From Nocardioides sp. (GTDB taxonomy: Bacteria; Actinomycetota; Actinomycetes; Propionibacteriales; Nocardioidaceae): a stretch of 64,000 nucleotides of DNA. Below, in pieces: positions 1 to 8,717 of this stretch. The stretch is from contig NZ_JAPYPS010000004.1 of NCBI RefSeq assembly GCF_029937575.1, positions 16,624-80,623 of the forward strand. Direction: 5' to 3'. A model generated the notes under the pieces. That model was not told the DNA's origin. It saw only the letters and a list, made by a program, of their open reading frames with translations, and did no database searches. The first letter of the stretch is position 1. The number at the start of each line of letters is the position of its first letter. Position numbers and translations under genes: made by a program.

Positions 1-1
1 G

Positions 2-214
2 GCCTACATCACCCGGCTGGCCACCCGGTCCGACCAGCGTGGCCGCGGCTTGGCCCAGGCCCTCATGGTCGACACGTTCGCCCGTGCTCGCGAGCACGGC
101 GCCGAGACCTCCGGGCTCTCGACCGACAGCCGCACCGGCGCGCTCGGGCTCTACGAGAAGGTGGGCATGCGGGTGACGTCGACGTGGCTGCACCGCGCGG
201 TCCACCTGACCTGA
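2..214 (+). CDS. GNAT family N-acetyltransferase, C-terminal fragment (5' truncated by window edge)
   Basis: Open frame from base 2: AYITRLATRSDQRGRGLAQALMVDTFARAREHGAETSGLSTDSRTGALGLYEKVGMRVTSTWLHRAVHLT*; RGRGLA..L and ALGLYEKVGM motifs are typical of GNAT. Confidence 0.8.
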   Translation, partial: AYITRLATRSDQRGRGLAQALMVDTFARAREHGAETSGLSTDSRTGALGLYEKVGMRVTSTWLHRAVHLT

Positions 215-223
215 CCCGGCCAA

Positions 224-239
224 CTAGAACTTGTTCTAG
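224..239. promoter_or_regulatory. KstR-type operator candidate (CTAGAAC-TT-GTTCTAG)
   Basis: 7+2+7 palindrome matching TNNAACNNGTTNNA, 9 bp upstream of the ATG at 249. Confidence 0.6.
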
Positions 240-248
240 CCTGCAGGC

Positions 249-1250
249 ATGCCGCGCACCCAGTTCGTCGTCCGCTACGACTTCCGGGCGCCGGGCGCGA
301 CCCCCGCGCAGCGGCAGGAGCTCTACGGGCGCAGCCTCGACCAGGCGGCGTACGCCGACGAGGCCGGCTTCGACGCGCTGATGCTCTCCGAGCACCACGT
401 CAGCGACGACGGCTACCTGCCGAGCCCGGTGCCGGTGGCAGCGGCGATGGCCGCGGTCACCCGGCGCTTGCCGATCACCATCTCGGCGTTGCTGGTGAAC
501 TTCTACGACCCGCTCCGCCTGGCCGAGGAGCTCGCCGTCCTGGACCACCTGAGCAAGGGCCGGGTCAGCCACACGATCGGGCTCGGCTACCGGCGCGAGG
601 AGTACGCGCTCTTCGACCGTCCGTGGTCCACCCGCGGCGCCGATCTCGAGTCCCGGATCCAGACCCTGCTCGCCGCCTGGACCGGCGAGGAGTTCACCTA
701 CGACGGCCGCCGCGTGCGCGTCCTGCCCACGCCGTACTCCCAGCCGCACCCGATCCTGTTCTACGGCGGCGGCACCCTCGCCGCCGCGCGTCGCGCCGGA
801 CGCCTCGGCCTGCACTTCCAGCCCCAGCACGGCGACCCTGCCCTGAAGGACGCCTACGACCAGGCGTGCCGCGAGGCGGGCCGCGATCCGGGCTTCACGC
901 TGCTGGCACCCCCCGGGCCTGCCAACGTCTTCTGCTCCGAGGAGCCGGCGGCCTTCTGGGCGCGCCACGGCCACCACCTCCTGGCTGACGCGACGGCCTA
1001 CCAGCAGTGGCACGGCGACGCGGCGTCGTACGTCGTCGACACCTCGCGCACGGTGGAGGAGATGCAATCGGCCGGGGTGTACGTCGTGCTCGAGCCCGAC
1101 GACCTCGTCGAGCGGTGCCGCTCCGGGGAGATCGCCCTGGTCACGACGCACCCGGCCTGCGGAGGCCTTCCGGCCGAGCCGTCCTGGGAGAGTCTTCGAC
1201 TGATCGGCGACCGGGTGATGCCGGCCCTCACGAGCCGCGAAGCGCGCTGA
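249..1250 (+). CDS. LLM class (luciferase-like) flavin-dependent oxidoreductase
   Basis: ORF 333 aa; EAGFDALMLSEHHVSDDGYLPSP, ISALLVNFYDPLRLAEELAVLDHLSKGRV typical of bacterial luciferase-like monooxygenases. Confidence 0.85.
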   Translation: MPRTQFVVRYDFRAPGATPAQRQELYGRSLDQAAYADEAGFDALMLSEHHVSDDGYLPSPVPVAAAMAAVTRRLPITISALLVNFYDPLRLAEELAVLDHLSKGRVSHTIGLGYRREEYALFDRPWSTRGADLESRIQTLLAAWTGEEFTYDGRRVRVLPTPYSQPHPILFYGGGTLAAARRAGRLGLHFQPQHGDPALKDAYDQACREAGRDPGFTLLAPPGPANVFCSEEPAAFWARHGHHLLADATAYQQWHGDAASYVVDTSRTVEEMQSAGVYVVLEPDDLVERCRSGEIALVTTHPACGGLPAEPSWESLRLIGDRVMPALTSREAR

Positions 1251-1446
1251 GCGACGTGCCCCCGATCAGCGGCTCCCCGGGATCCGCTCCTGCGCGCTGA
1301 CCTCGACGGTGGTCACGACGTCATCGCGTCGCCGAAGGTGCCCAGCGGGCCGTCGACCCAGCGTCCGACGACGATGCGGACACCGCTGGCGCTGCCGACC
1401 CCGGCGATGTGACCTCGGAAGCGGAACCGTCGGCGGAGGGCGACGT

Positions 1447-2550
1447 TCACCTGATGCGGATCGTCCTGGTGCCGCGATCGCCCTGGGTGCGCAGCAGCAC
1501 CTTGGCCCTGGTCGAGCGCTTCCCCCTGGTCGCCTTCTTGCCGGCCTTGGTCAGCTTGGCGGTCACCTTGCTCTTCCCTCCGGTGCGCGACGAGAAGGAG
1601 GTGGTCTTGGCGAGCTTGCCCTTGCCCTTCGCCTTGGTGACGAGGAGCTTGCCGCGGCAGGAGCCCACACAGCTGATCGGGATCGTCACCTTGCCGCGTC
1701 GGGCGTTGACCGACCCGCTGCGGATCTTGCCACCGCACGGACTGGGCAGGTCGGCGAGCCTGGCGGTCCGCCGACCGCTGTTGCCCACGCCGCTGGTGCA
1801 GAAGGTGAACTCGGTGGTCAGCCGGATCGACGGGGTGCTCGTGGCGTCGGTGCGCACGTCCTGCGGAGCGATCTGCGGGTAGAGCTGGGTCACGCCGGGG
1901 TTGTTGCCCTGGGCGAAGTCCGCGGAGTTGGGCGGGTTGGGGGCCGAGGTCACCAGCAGCGGCAGGGCACCGGTGCCGGCATCGGCGCTGAACCCGACGT
2001 AGTCGGTGATCGCGATGTTCTGGTTGGGGAACGTGTCGTTGACCATCGGCAGGTTGAGCGGGACGGCCGTCACCGTGTTGGGCTGGAAGGTGAACGTGCG
2101 CGTCATCTGGTCGCCGAAGCAGCACTGCGTCGAGTTGGGGATGATGTTGCCCTGGGCATCCACGCCGGAGCGCGCCTGCATCACGGTGAAGCGCAGCGGG
2201 GCCGGGCTGTCGCCGGTGCTGACCCGGACCAGGGTCGCCCGCCCCCGGGGGGCGGGCGCCGCCCCGTTGGCCGGGGAGAGCGGCGTGATCTGGAAGTACG
2301 AGCAGGTCGGGGAGCCGCTCGCGAAGACACCGTAGTTGCCTGCCGAGTCGGCCAACCGGAACCCGGCCTCGCACCCGAAGCCTACGTTGGGCGTCACCGA
2401 CGCGTTGCCGCCGAACTGGATGGCCTCGGCCCGACTGACCGCCGGCCCGAGGCCCGCGCCGACCACGACGAGCAGAGCGCTGACGAGCAGGGCTGCTCGA
2501 CTCCGGATCCGGGCCGTCCGGGGCAGGCGGGCCAAGGCGAGAGCGGTCAC
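1447..2550 (-). CDS. Secreted protein of unknown function
   Basis: ORF 367 aa with hydrophobic N-terminal signal-like segment (RSRAALLVSALLVVVGAGLGPAVSRAEA) and basic C-terminus. Confidence 0.65.
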   Translation of the reverse strand: MTALALARLPRTARIRSRAALLVSALLVVVGAGLGPAVSRAEAIQFGGNASVTPNVGFGCEAGFRLADSAGNYGVFASGSPTCSYFQITPLSPANGAAPAPRGRATLVRVSTGDSPAPLRFTVMQARSGVDAQGNIIPNSTQCCFGDQMTRTFTFQPNTVTAVPLNLPMVNDTFPNQNIAITDYVGFSADAGTGALPLLVTSAPNPPNSADFAQGNNPGVTQLYPQIAPQDVRTDATSTPSIRLTTEFTFCTSGVGNSGRRTARLADLPSPCGGKIRSGSVNARRGKVTIPISCVGSCRGKLLVTKAKGKGKLAKTTSFSSRTGGKSKVTAKLTKAGKKATRGKRSTRAKVLLRTQGDRGTRTIRIR

Positions 2551-2768
2551 GACGATCTCCTGGTGGGGGCGGTCCTGCGACTGTGGCGGGCGACGACGCG
2601 TCGAGTCTAGGCAAGCGCCGTGGCTGGGCGCAGTCGTTCACCGGACTGGCTGCGGCGGCCGCGGACTCGTACGCCGGTGGGATGACGCCCCCTGTCCACA
2701 CCGGGCGCACCGGCGCGTCGGCGGCCCAGGTGTCGGCCGAAGCCGTCGGCCCGCATAGGGTCGGCGCC

Positions 2769-4442
2769 ATGCAGGCCCGGCAGCACCGCACGCTCGCCGA
2801 GCTGCTCATCCTCGTCCAGCGGGAGATCGAGGTACCCGAGCCTCGTGCGACCAGCGGCCTGGTCGTCGTGATCGCCGCCACCGAGCAGCGCCTCGCCGCG
2901 CTCGACTGGGCGGCAGCCGGACTGCCGGAGGGCTCCGTCCACACCCTCGTCGGTCGTCGCGCCGACGACCTGACGAGCCCCCTGCTGGGGCTGCCGCCAA
3001 TCTCGGTCGTGATCGACACCCGTGCGGCCCTGGCGCCGCAGCAGGCGCGCCTCTTCGAGGCGGCATTCTTCGCCCTCGAGCCGGACGCCGTGTGGGTCGC
3101 CGTCCAGGGCGGCGCTTCCGCGGGTCCCGCGTCGTCCGGAGGCAAGCTCCCGCAGCTGGCCAGGCTCGCCGAGAGCTTCTCCGCGTCGTCGCGCCCGAAG
3201 GACGTGAAGCCGCGCTGGCGCACCCACCACCGCAGCTGCGAGGAGGCCGTCCTCACCGGTGAGCTCGCGCTCTTCCGCAAGGGCCGCTCGCACCTCCTCA
3301 AGGTCCGCGACGCCGAGGCCCTCACCGTGCTGGCCGAGCGCGAGCCCGGGCTCGTCGTGAGCGTCGTCGGCCAGCGGCCTGCCTGCACGCTCACCACCCA
3401 CGACCACCAGCAGCACGGTGCACGGGTCGACGGCGACCAGCTCCCGGCCGTGCTCGAGTCGCCACCGCTGGAGGTGCGCCGCTACGACGGGACGATCACG
3501 CTGCCCCTCAACTCGCTGGCCTACCACGGGCACACGCTCCTGCCCGACTCCTTCCGGTGGCACCTCGCCGACGTGCCCACCGCGTGGGGGATCAGCGACA
3601 CGGGCACCCGCTTCGCACGGCTGAAGCCGCACGACCAGCCGACGCACCTGCCGGGCTCCTACTTCCACTTCGGCTACAACAACTCCGGCCACTTCGGGCA
3701 CCTGATGACCGAGGCCCTGGCCAAGCTGTGGGGCTGGGACGCCGCCAAGGCCGACGACCCGGACCTCAAGATCCTCTGCCGCCTGCACCCCGATCGGGCG
3801 CAGGGTCCGGACAAGCGCCTCGAGTCGCGGTTGCTGCCGGCGTACGGCATCTCGCCGGACGACATCGCCTGGGCCGACGGCCCGGTCACCGTCGACCGCC
3901 TCTACGCGTGCACACCCATGTGGCACAACACGACTCCGTTCTACGCCCACGACGCGCTGCGGGCCGACTGGGCGCGATTGCGCGAGGGTCTGCTGCGGCG
4001 ACAGCACACCGCGGCGGGCCAGGGACCGGAGCGGATCTTCGTCTCGCGGCGCGGCGGCAACCGGACGTGCCGCAACGTCGAGCAGGTCGACGCGCTCTTC
4101 GAGGCCGCCGGCTACACCGTCGTCTTCCCCGGTCCGCTGCCGCTCGAGGAGCAGGTCGCCCTCTTCGCGGGGGCCCGGGTCGTGGCCGGCTTCGGTGGCG
4201 CGGGGATGTTCAACCTCGCCTACGCCGAGCGTCTCGAGTCGGTGGTCGTGCTCAACCAGTGGGCCTACGAGGCCCGCAACGAGCAGCTCTTCGCGGCCGT
4301 GCACGGCGCTCCGTGCCACACCTTCTGGAGCCCCCCGGACGTCGACCACGACGGGGGCCGCAGCTACCAGGCCCACCAGTCCAGCTGGGAGTTCGACCTG
4401 GGACTGACCGAGGAGCTGAGGTCGCTGCTCGCGACGTTGTGA
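2769..4442 (+). CDS. Glycosyltransferase family 61-like protein (DUF563)
   Basis: GSYFHFGYNNSGHFGHLMTEALAKLW ... ERIFVSRRGGNRTCRNVEQVDALFEAAGYTVVFPGPLPLEEQVALFAGARVVAGFGGAGMFNLAYAE; start placed at ATG 2769 (MQARQHRTLAEL), in frame with ORF 2583..4442. Confidence 0.75.
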   Translation: MQARQHRTLAELLILVQREIEVPEPRATSGLVVVIAATEQRLAALDWAAAGLPEGSVHTLVGRRADDLTSPLLGLPPISVVIDTRAALAPQQARLFEAAFFALEPDAVWVAVQGGASAGPASSGGKLPQLARLAESFSASSRPKDVKPRWRTHHRSCEEAVLTGELALFRKGRSHLLKVRDAEALTVLAEREPGLVVSVVGQRPACTLTTHDHQQHGARVDGDQLPAVLESPPLEVRRYDGTITLPLNSLAYHGHTLLPDSFRWHLADVPTAWGISDTGTRFARLKPHDQPTHLPGSYFHFGYNNSGHFGHLMTEALAKLWGWDAAKADDPDLKILCRLHPDRAQGPDKRLESRLLPAYGISPDDIAWADGPVTVDRLYACTPMWHNTTPFYAHDALRADWARLREGLLRRQHTAAGQGPERIFVSRRGGNRTCRNVEQVDALFEAAGYTVVFPGPLPLEEQVALFAGARVVAGFGGAGMFNLAYAERLESVVVLNQWAYEARNEQLFAAVHGAPCHTFWSPPDVDHDGGRSYQAHQSSWEFDLGLTEELRSLLATL

Positions 4443-4463
4443 CTCGTCGCGAGCACCACGTCC

Positions 4464-7220
4464 TCAGCGCAGGCGCACCCGCACGCGGTCACCCTTGAGC
4501 CGTACGACGAGGTGGGTCGCTCGCCGGAGCTTCTTGGCTCGCAGCGAGATCCGCTCCGGCTCGCCTCGTTGGACGCGCACCTGCGACGTCCTCAGCGGCG
4601 CCTTGTGACGCATGGCCACGACCGTGGCCCGCCCCGACCTCTCGGTGAGGAGCCTGGCAACGATGGTGCGGCCGTGCCTGACCGCCTTGCGCACGGCGAT
4701 GGGCGCGGGCGCCGGACCGGCCGGAGTCGGGGTCGTCGGCGGTGCGACGGGGTCGCCCTCGGCCGCCACGATGACCAGCACCGTCACGGAGTCGGTGTTG
4801 TCCGACGGGTCGTCGTCGGGCGTATCGGTCTGGACCACCACCGTGTTCTCGGGCGTGTGGAACTCGCTGTCCGGACCGGGCTGGAGCTCGAGGCAGACCA
4901 GGTCGAACGTCGCCTCGATCGGCTGCGAGGTCGGGTTGAGCACCGAGTAGCGCCAGGTCACCGGCTCGGCCGACGGGTCGGGCGGGTAGGTGAAGGTGGC
5001 CGTCAGACCCTTGGCGCCCTTGCCCTGCGTGGAGGCGCAGGTCACCTGGTGCTCGCTGCGACCCGGGGGCAGGGTCACGGTGATCTCCGGGTGGGTGAGG
5101 AGGAGCTCGTGGGTGTGCCGGGGGTGGGTACGGCTCGCGTCCGCGTAGCTCAGTCGCGCCTGCAGGGGTACGTAGCTGACCGTCACGACGGCGTCGACGT
5201 CACCGTCCGGCACCTCGAAGACCAGCTCCCACCCGTACTCGCGCAGGTGGGACTCCATCAGTCTCGCGGAGCCCGCGACCACCTCGTAGCCCGGCGCGGC
5301 GACGTGCGTGCCGAGTCCGGCATCCACGACCACCGAGTGGGTCGACACGCCGTTCGGGTCGCTGGCGTCAGCGGGCTCGGCGGGCAGGGTGTGCGCGGCC
5401 GAGCGGACCGAGCCGGCCAGCACCTCGTGGTCGTGGTCGTTGCCGTCCACCGTGCCGGGCGCCAGGCAGACGAGCTCCATGTTGCCCTGGGCGCGTCCGG
5501 CCGCGGTGTTGTCCAGGACGATGCGCCCCGCCGTGCGCGAGGTGGGGAACGCACCCAGGCGCGTCACCTGGTCGGTCGTGCCACCATCCACTGCGTCGAC
5601 CCGGACCAGCACGTCGGTGACGTAGCCTCGCGCGCCGCAGTCGAGGTCGAACGTGCCGTCGGCGCCGCCGTCCAGCTCCCAGGTGCGGTCGACCTTCTGG
5701 ACGTCCAGCAGGTGCTCGTGGCCCGTCGGGGGAGCCTCGTCCGGGTGCTTGCCCCGGACGCGGCCCTTGATCGTGATCGTGTGCTGCTGGCCCACCCTCA
5801 TCGTGCCGAGGTCGCAGGACACCTCCTGGCTGTTCGGCGAGGTCAGGCACGGTGTGGCTGCGCTGCTCGTCGCGTCGAGGACCTCGAAGCGGTCGGGAAC
5901 GTCGTCGGTGGCGACCACCTGGCGCGCCCAGGACGGGCCGTCGTTGGTCACCACCATCGTGTAGGTGATCAGGTCACCGCCGTAGTACGTCGTCCGATCG
6001 GCCGCCTTGGTGACCGACACCTCGGCTCTGGTCACGAGGGGTGTCTTGTCGGTGGAGACGTTGTTGTCGAGGTTGCGCTCGAAGGACGTCGTGGCGACCC
6101 GTCCCGTGTTGTAGATGTCCCTCGGCAGCAGGTCGGGCCGCGAGAGCGATCGCACCGTCACCGTCCGCGTCGCGTTCACCGCCAGCGTGCCGAAAGAGCA
6201 GGACAACGAGAGCCCGCTCGCCGAGCACTGCGGGTGCGAGACGTGGGTGATGGCGGTGTAGTCGGACGGGAAGGTGTCGCTGACCGTCACGTCGGCAGCA
6301 GGCCACGGCCCGTTGTTGCGGATGACCAGGTCCCACTCGCTCTCCAGACCCGCTGTGGTCGGGTTGACTACGGAGGTCTTGGTGATCTGGACGTCGGTGA
6401 CCTTGCGGTTGCCGATCAGCCCGACTTCGTACTCCTTGAAGCCGGTGTCGTAGGCCACGCTCACCGAGCGCTCGGGGGTGGTCTCCTCGTAGCCGGCCGG
6501 CACCACCTCGCGCACGGTGTAGGTGCCTGCGGTGAAGCGCTCGTCATCCTCGGCGTCGAGCTTGAACCGGTAGTCGCCGTTGCCGGAGGTCGTGGTCTCG
6601 GCCAGCTTGACGCCGCCCTTGTAGAGACGCATGACGACGCCGTTGATCCACCCTTCGCCCGGGTCCTTCGCCTTGTTGCCATTCCTGTCCTCGAACTTCT
6701 GACCGAAGATCTCCGGGATCGGACCGTCCACCGGGTCGCTGAAGTTGCCGCAGACGAGCGCGATGAAGCCGTTGCCATGGAACTTCAGCTTCGACTGTCC
6801 GGACCACATCCTTCCCCACTCGTTGCGCGGCGCCACGTCATCGCAGAACGGCTGCACCCCCGCCGGAACAGTCCGGGCTGTGGAGCACCCCGACCAGTCG
6901 TCGAGCCCGTAGTCGTCGGTGAAGCCGACCTTGGCCCAGTAGAGGAAGTTGCGGTCGAAGCCGTTGGCCCGGAAGCCTACGTCCGCGGCGGGGCTGCGGA
7001 AGTAGGAGGGGTCCAGGTAGCCGTCGGCATCCGTCGTCCCCGGGTCTGCGATGGCCAAGCGGTCGACGCCGGCGCTGTGCTTCATGGCGATGTAGCACTC
7101 GTCGCTCTGATACACGTAGGTGCAATGAGCGGGAACCGCCGAAGCCGCTGTTTCTGTGGCGGCCAGTCCTGTGGCAACCAGGACGGAGACAAGCAGAAGT
7201 CGTAGACACGCGCGCAGCAC
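4464..7220 (-). CDS. Secreted DUF11 / SdrD B-like repeat surface protein
   Basis: Signal peptide; GQKFEDRNGNKAKDPGEGWINGVVMRLYK...GNYRFKL (SdrD_B-like); repeated VTNDGPSWARQVVATDDVP-type DUF11 modules. Confidence 0.8.
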   Translation of the reverse strand: MLRACLRLLLVSVLVATGLAATETAASAVPAHCTYVYQSDECYIAMKHSAGVDRLAIADPGTTDADGYLDPSYFRSPAADVGFRANGFDRNFLYWAKVGFTDDYGLDDWSGCSTARTVPAGVQPFCDDVAPRNEWGRMWSGQSKLKFHGNGFIALVCGNFSDPVDGPIPEIFGQKFEDRNGNKAKDPGEGWINGVVMRLYKGGVKLAETTTSGNGDYRFKLDAEDDERFTAGTYTVREVVPAGYEETTPERSVSVAYDTGFKEYEVGLIGNRKVTDVQITKTSVVNPTTAGLESEWDLVIRNNGPWPAADVTVSDTFPSDYTAITHVSHPQCSASGLSLSCSFGTLAVNATRTVTVRSLSRPDLLPRDIYNTGRVATTSFERNLDNNVSTDKTPLVTRAEVSVTKAADRTTYYGGDLITYTMVVTNDGPSWARQVVATDDVPDRFEVLDATSSAATPCLTSPNSQEVSCDLGTMRVGQQHTITIKGRVRGKHPDEAPPTGHEHLLDVQKVDRTWELDGGADGTFDLDCGARGYVTDVLVRVDAVDGGTTDQVTRLGAFPTSRTAGRIVLDNTAAGRAQGNMELVCLAPGTVDGNDHDHEVLAGSVRSAAHTLPAEPADASDPNGVSTHSVVVDAGLGTHVAAPGYEVVAGSARLMESHLREYGWELVFEVPDGDVDAVVTVSYVPLQARLSYADASRTHPRHTHELLLTHPEITVTLPPGRSEHQVTCASTQGKGAKGLTATFTYPPDPSAEPVTWRYSVLNPTSQPIEATFDLVCLELQPGPDSEFHTPENTVVVQTDTPDDDPSDNTDSVTVLVIVAAEGDPVAPPTTPTPAGPAPAPIAVRKAVRHGRTIVARLLTERSGRATVVAMRHKAPLRTSQVRVQRGEPERISLRAKKLRRATHLVVRLKGDRVRVRLR

Positions 7221-7322
7221 TTGAGATCCCCCTCGAAGTCGGGGCCGCCCTCACAGCCCCGCAGACGCCGATCCCGGATCTCGACACACCAATCCTGTCG
7301 GATCCTGGACGCGCTCGCGGAG

Positions 7323-7349
7323 GATTTCAAAGAACGTCGGATTGAAATC
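7323..7349. promoter_or_regulatory. AT-rich inverted repeat GATTTCAA-N11-TTGAAATC
   Basis: Perfect 8-bp arms between the end of the acyl-CoA dehydrogenase gene (7363) and the start of the DUF11 gene (7220). Confidence 0.45.
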
Positions 7350-7362
7350 GCGATGCGACGCC

Positions 7363-8583
7363 CTACCGGATCGGGGACCCCGACACGGTGCGCGCGATGA
7401 CGAGTCGCTGGATCTCGGAGGTGCCCTCGAAGATCGTGTAGATCTTCGCGTCGCGCGCCCACCGCTCGACGGGGTACTCGCGGGTGAAGCCGTTGCCGCC
7501 GAGGATCTGCATCGCCTGTCCGGTCACCTTGACCGCGGTCTCGGCGGCCATCAGCTTGGACATCGAGCCCTCGGCAGCGTTGAACGCCTTGCCCTGGCTG
7601 GCCATCCAGGCAGCGCGGTGGACGAGCAGGCGGCTGGCGTCGATCGAGACCGCCATGTCGGCGAGCATGAAGGCCACACCCTGGTTCTCGATGATCGCCT
7701 TGCCGAACTGCTCGCGGGTCCTGGCGTAGTCGAGCGCCACCTCGTAGGCCGCGCGCGCGATGCCGACGGCCATGGCGCCGACCGCGGGGCGGGTGCGCTC
7801 GAAGGTGGCCATGGAGGCGTTGCCCTTGGCGCTGGAGCCCTCACGGGCCCGGGCCAGCCGGGCGTCGAGCTTCTCCTTGCCGCCCAGCAGGCAGCGGCCG
7901 GGGACGCGCACGTTGTCCAGGACGACCTCGGCGGTGTGGGAGGCACGGATGCCGTGCTTGTGGAACTTCTGCCCCTGGCTCAACCCCTTGGTGCCGGGGG
8001 GTACGACGAAGCTGGCCTGACCGCGGGTCTTGAGGTCGGGATCGACGACGGCCGTGACGACGTGGACGTCGGCGAGTCCGCCGTTGGTCGCCCAGGTCTT
8101 GGTGCCGTTGATGATCCACTCGTCGGTGGCCTCGTCGTAGCGAGCACGGGTCCGCATCGCACCCACGTCGCTGCCGGCGTCCGGCTCGGAGGAGCAGAAC
8201 GCGCCGAGCTTGAGGTCACCCGGGCTGCCGAACATCTCCGGGACCCACTCGAGCACCTGCTCCTGGGTGCCGTTGGAGCTCACACCTGCGGCGGCCAGCG
8301 CCGTACCGACGATGGCCAGCCCGATGCCCGCGTCACCCCAGCACAGCTCCTCCATCGAGACCGGGATGCCGAGCCCGGTCGGGTCGAAGCCCTGGGTGGC
8401 GAAGAAGTCCATCGAGTAGATGCCGGCCTGGGCGGCCTCCTCGACCACGGGCCAGGGGAACTCCTCCTTCTCGTCCCACTCGGAGGCGGCCGGGCGGATC
8501 ACGTCCGCGGCGAAGGTGTGGAGCCAGTTCTTCAGCTCGAGGTGGTCGGGGGTCAGGTCGAAGCCAAGCGCGTGGTCGGACAT
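7363..8583 (-). CDS. Acyl-CoA dehydrogenase family protein
   Basis: [102 protein letters not shown]; start at [11 protein letters not shown]. Confidence 0.92.
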   Translation of the reverse strand: MSDHALGFDLTPDHLELKNWLHTFAADVIRPAASEWDEKEEFPWPVVEEAAQAGIYSMDFFATQGFDPTGLGIPVSMEELCWGDAGIGLAIVGTALAAAGVSSNGTQEQVLEWVPEMFGSPGDLKLGAFCSSEPDAGSDVGAMRTRARYDEATDEWIINGTKTWATNGGLADVHVVTAVVDPDLKTRGQASFVVPPGTKGLSQGQKFHKHGIRASHTAEVVLDNVRVPGRCLLGGKEKLDARLARAREGSSAKGNASMATFERTRPAVGAMAVGIARAAYEVALDYARTREQFGKAIIENQGVAFMLADMAVSIDASRLLVHRAAWMASQGKAFNAAEGSMSKLMAAETAVKVTGQAMQILGGNGFTREYPVERWARDAKIYTIFEGTSEIQRLVIARTVSGSPIR

Positions 8584-8617
8584 GGTGTCACGGTAAACCT
8601 CGGGAGCACGTCGCGCT

Positions 8618-8650
8618 GCCATGCGGCCACAATTGTGGGGTCCTGACACC
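8618..8650 (-). repeat. Solo copy of the CACAATTGTG palindromic element (site A)
   Basis: CCACAATTGTGG 8627-8638 followed by N7 then GACACC; 44 bp upstream of the acyl-CoA dehydrogenase start. Confidence 0.7.
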
Positions 8651-8717
8651 GATCACGAGTCACGACCCGGACTCGCCCCGGTGGCCCACCGTCCTGTTCG
8701 GGGTCGTCGGCCCGGGG

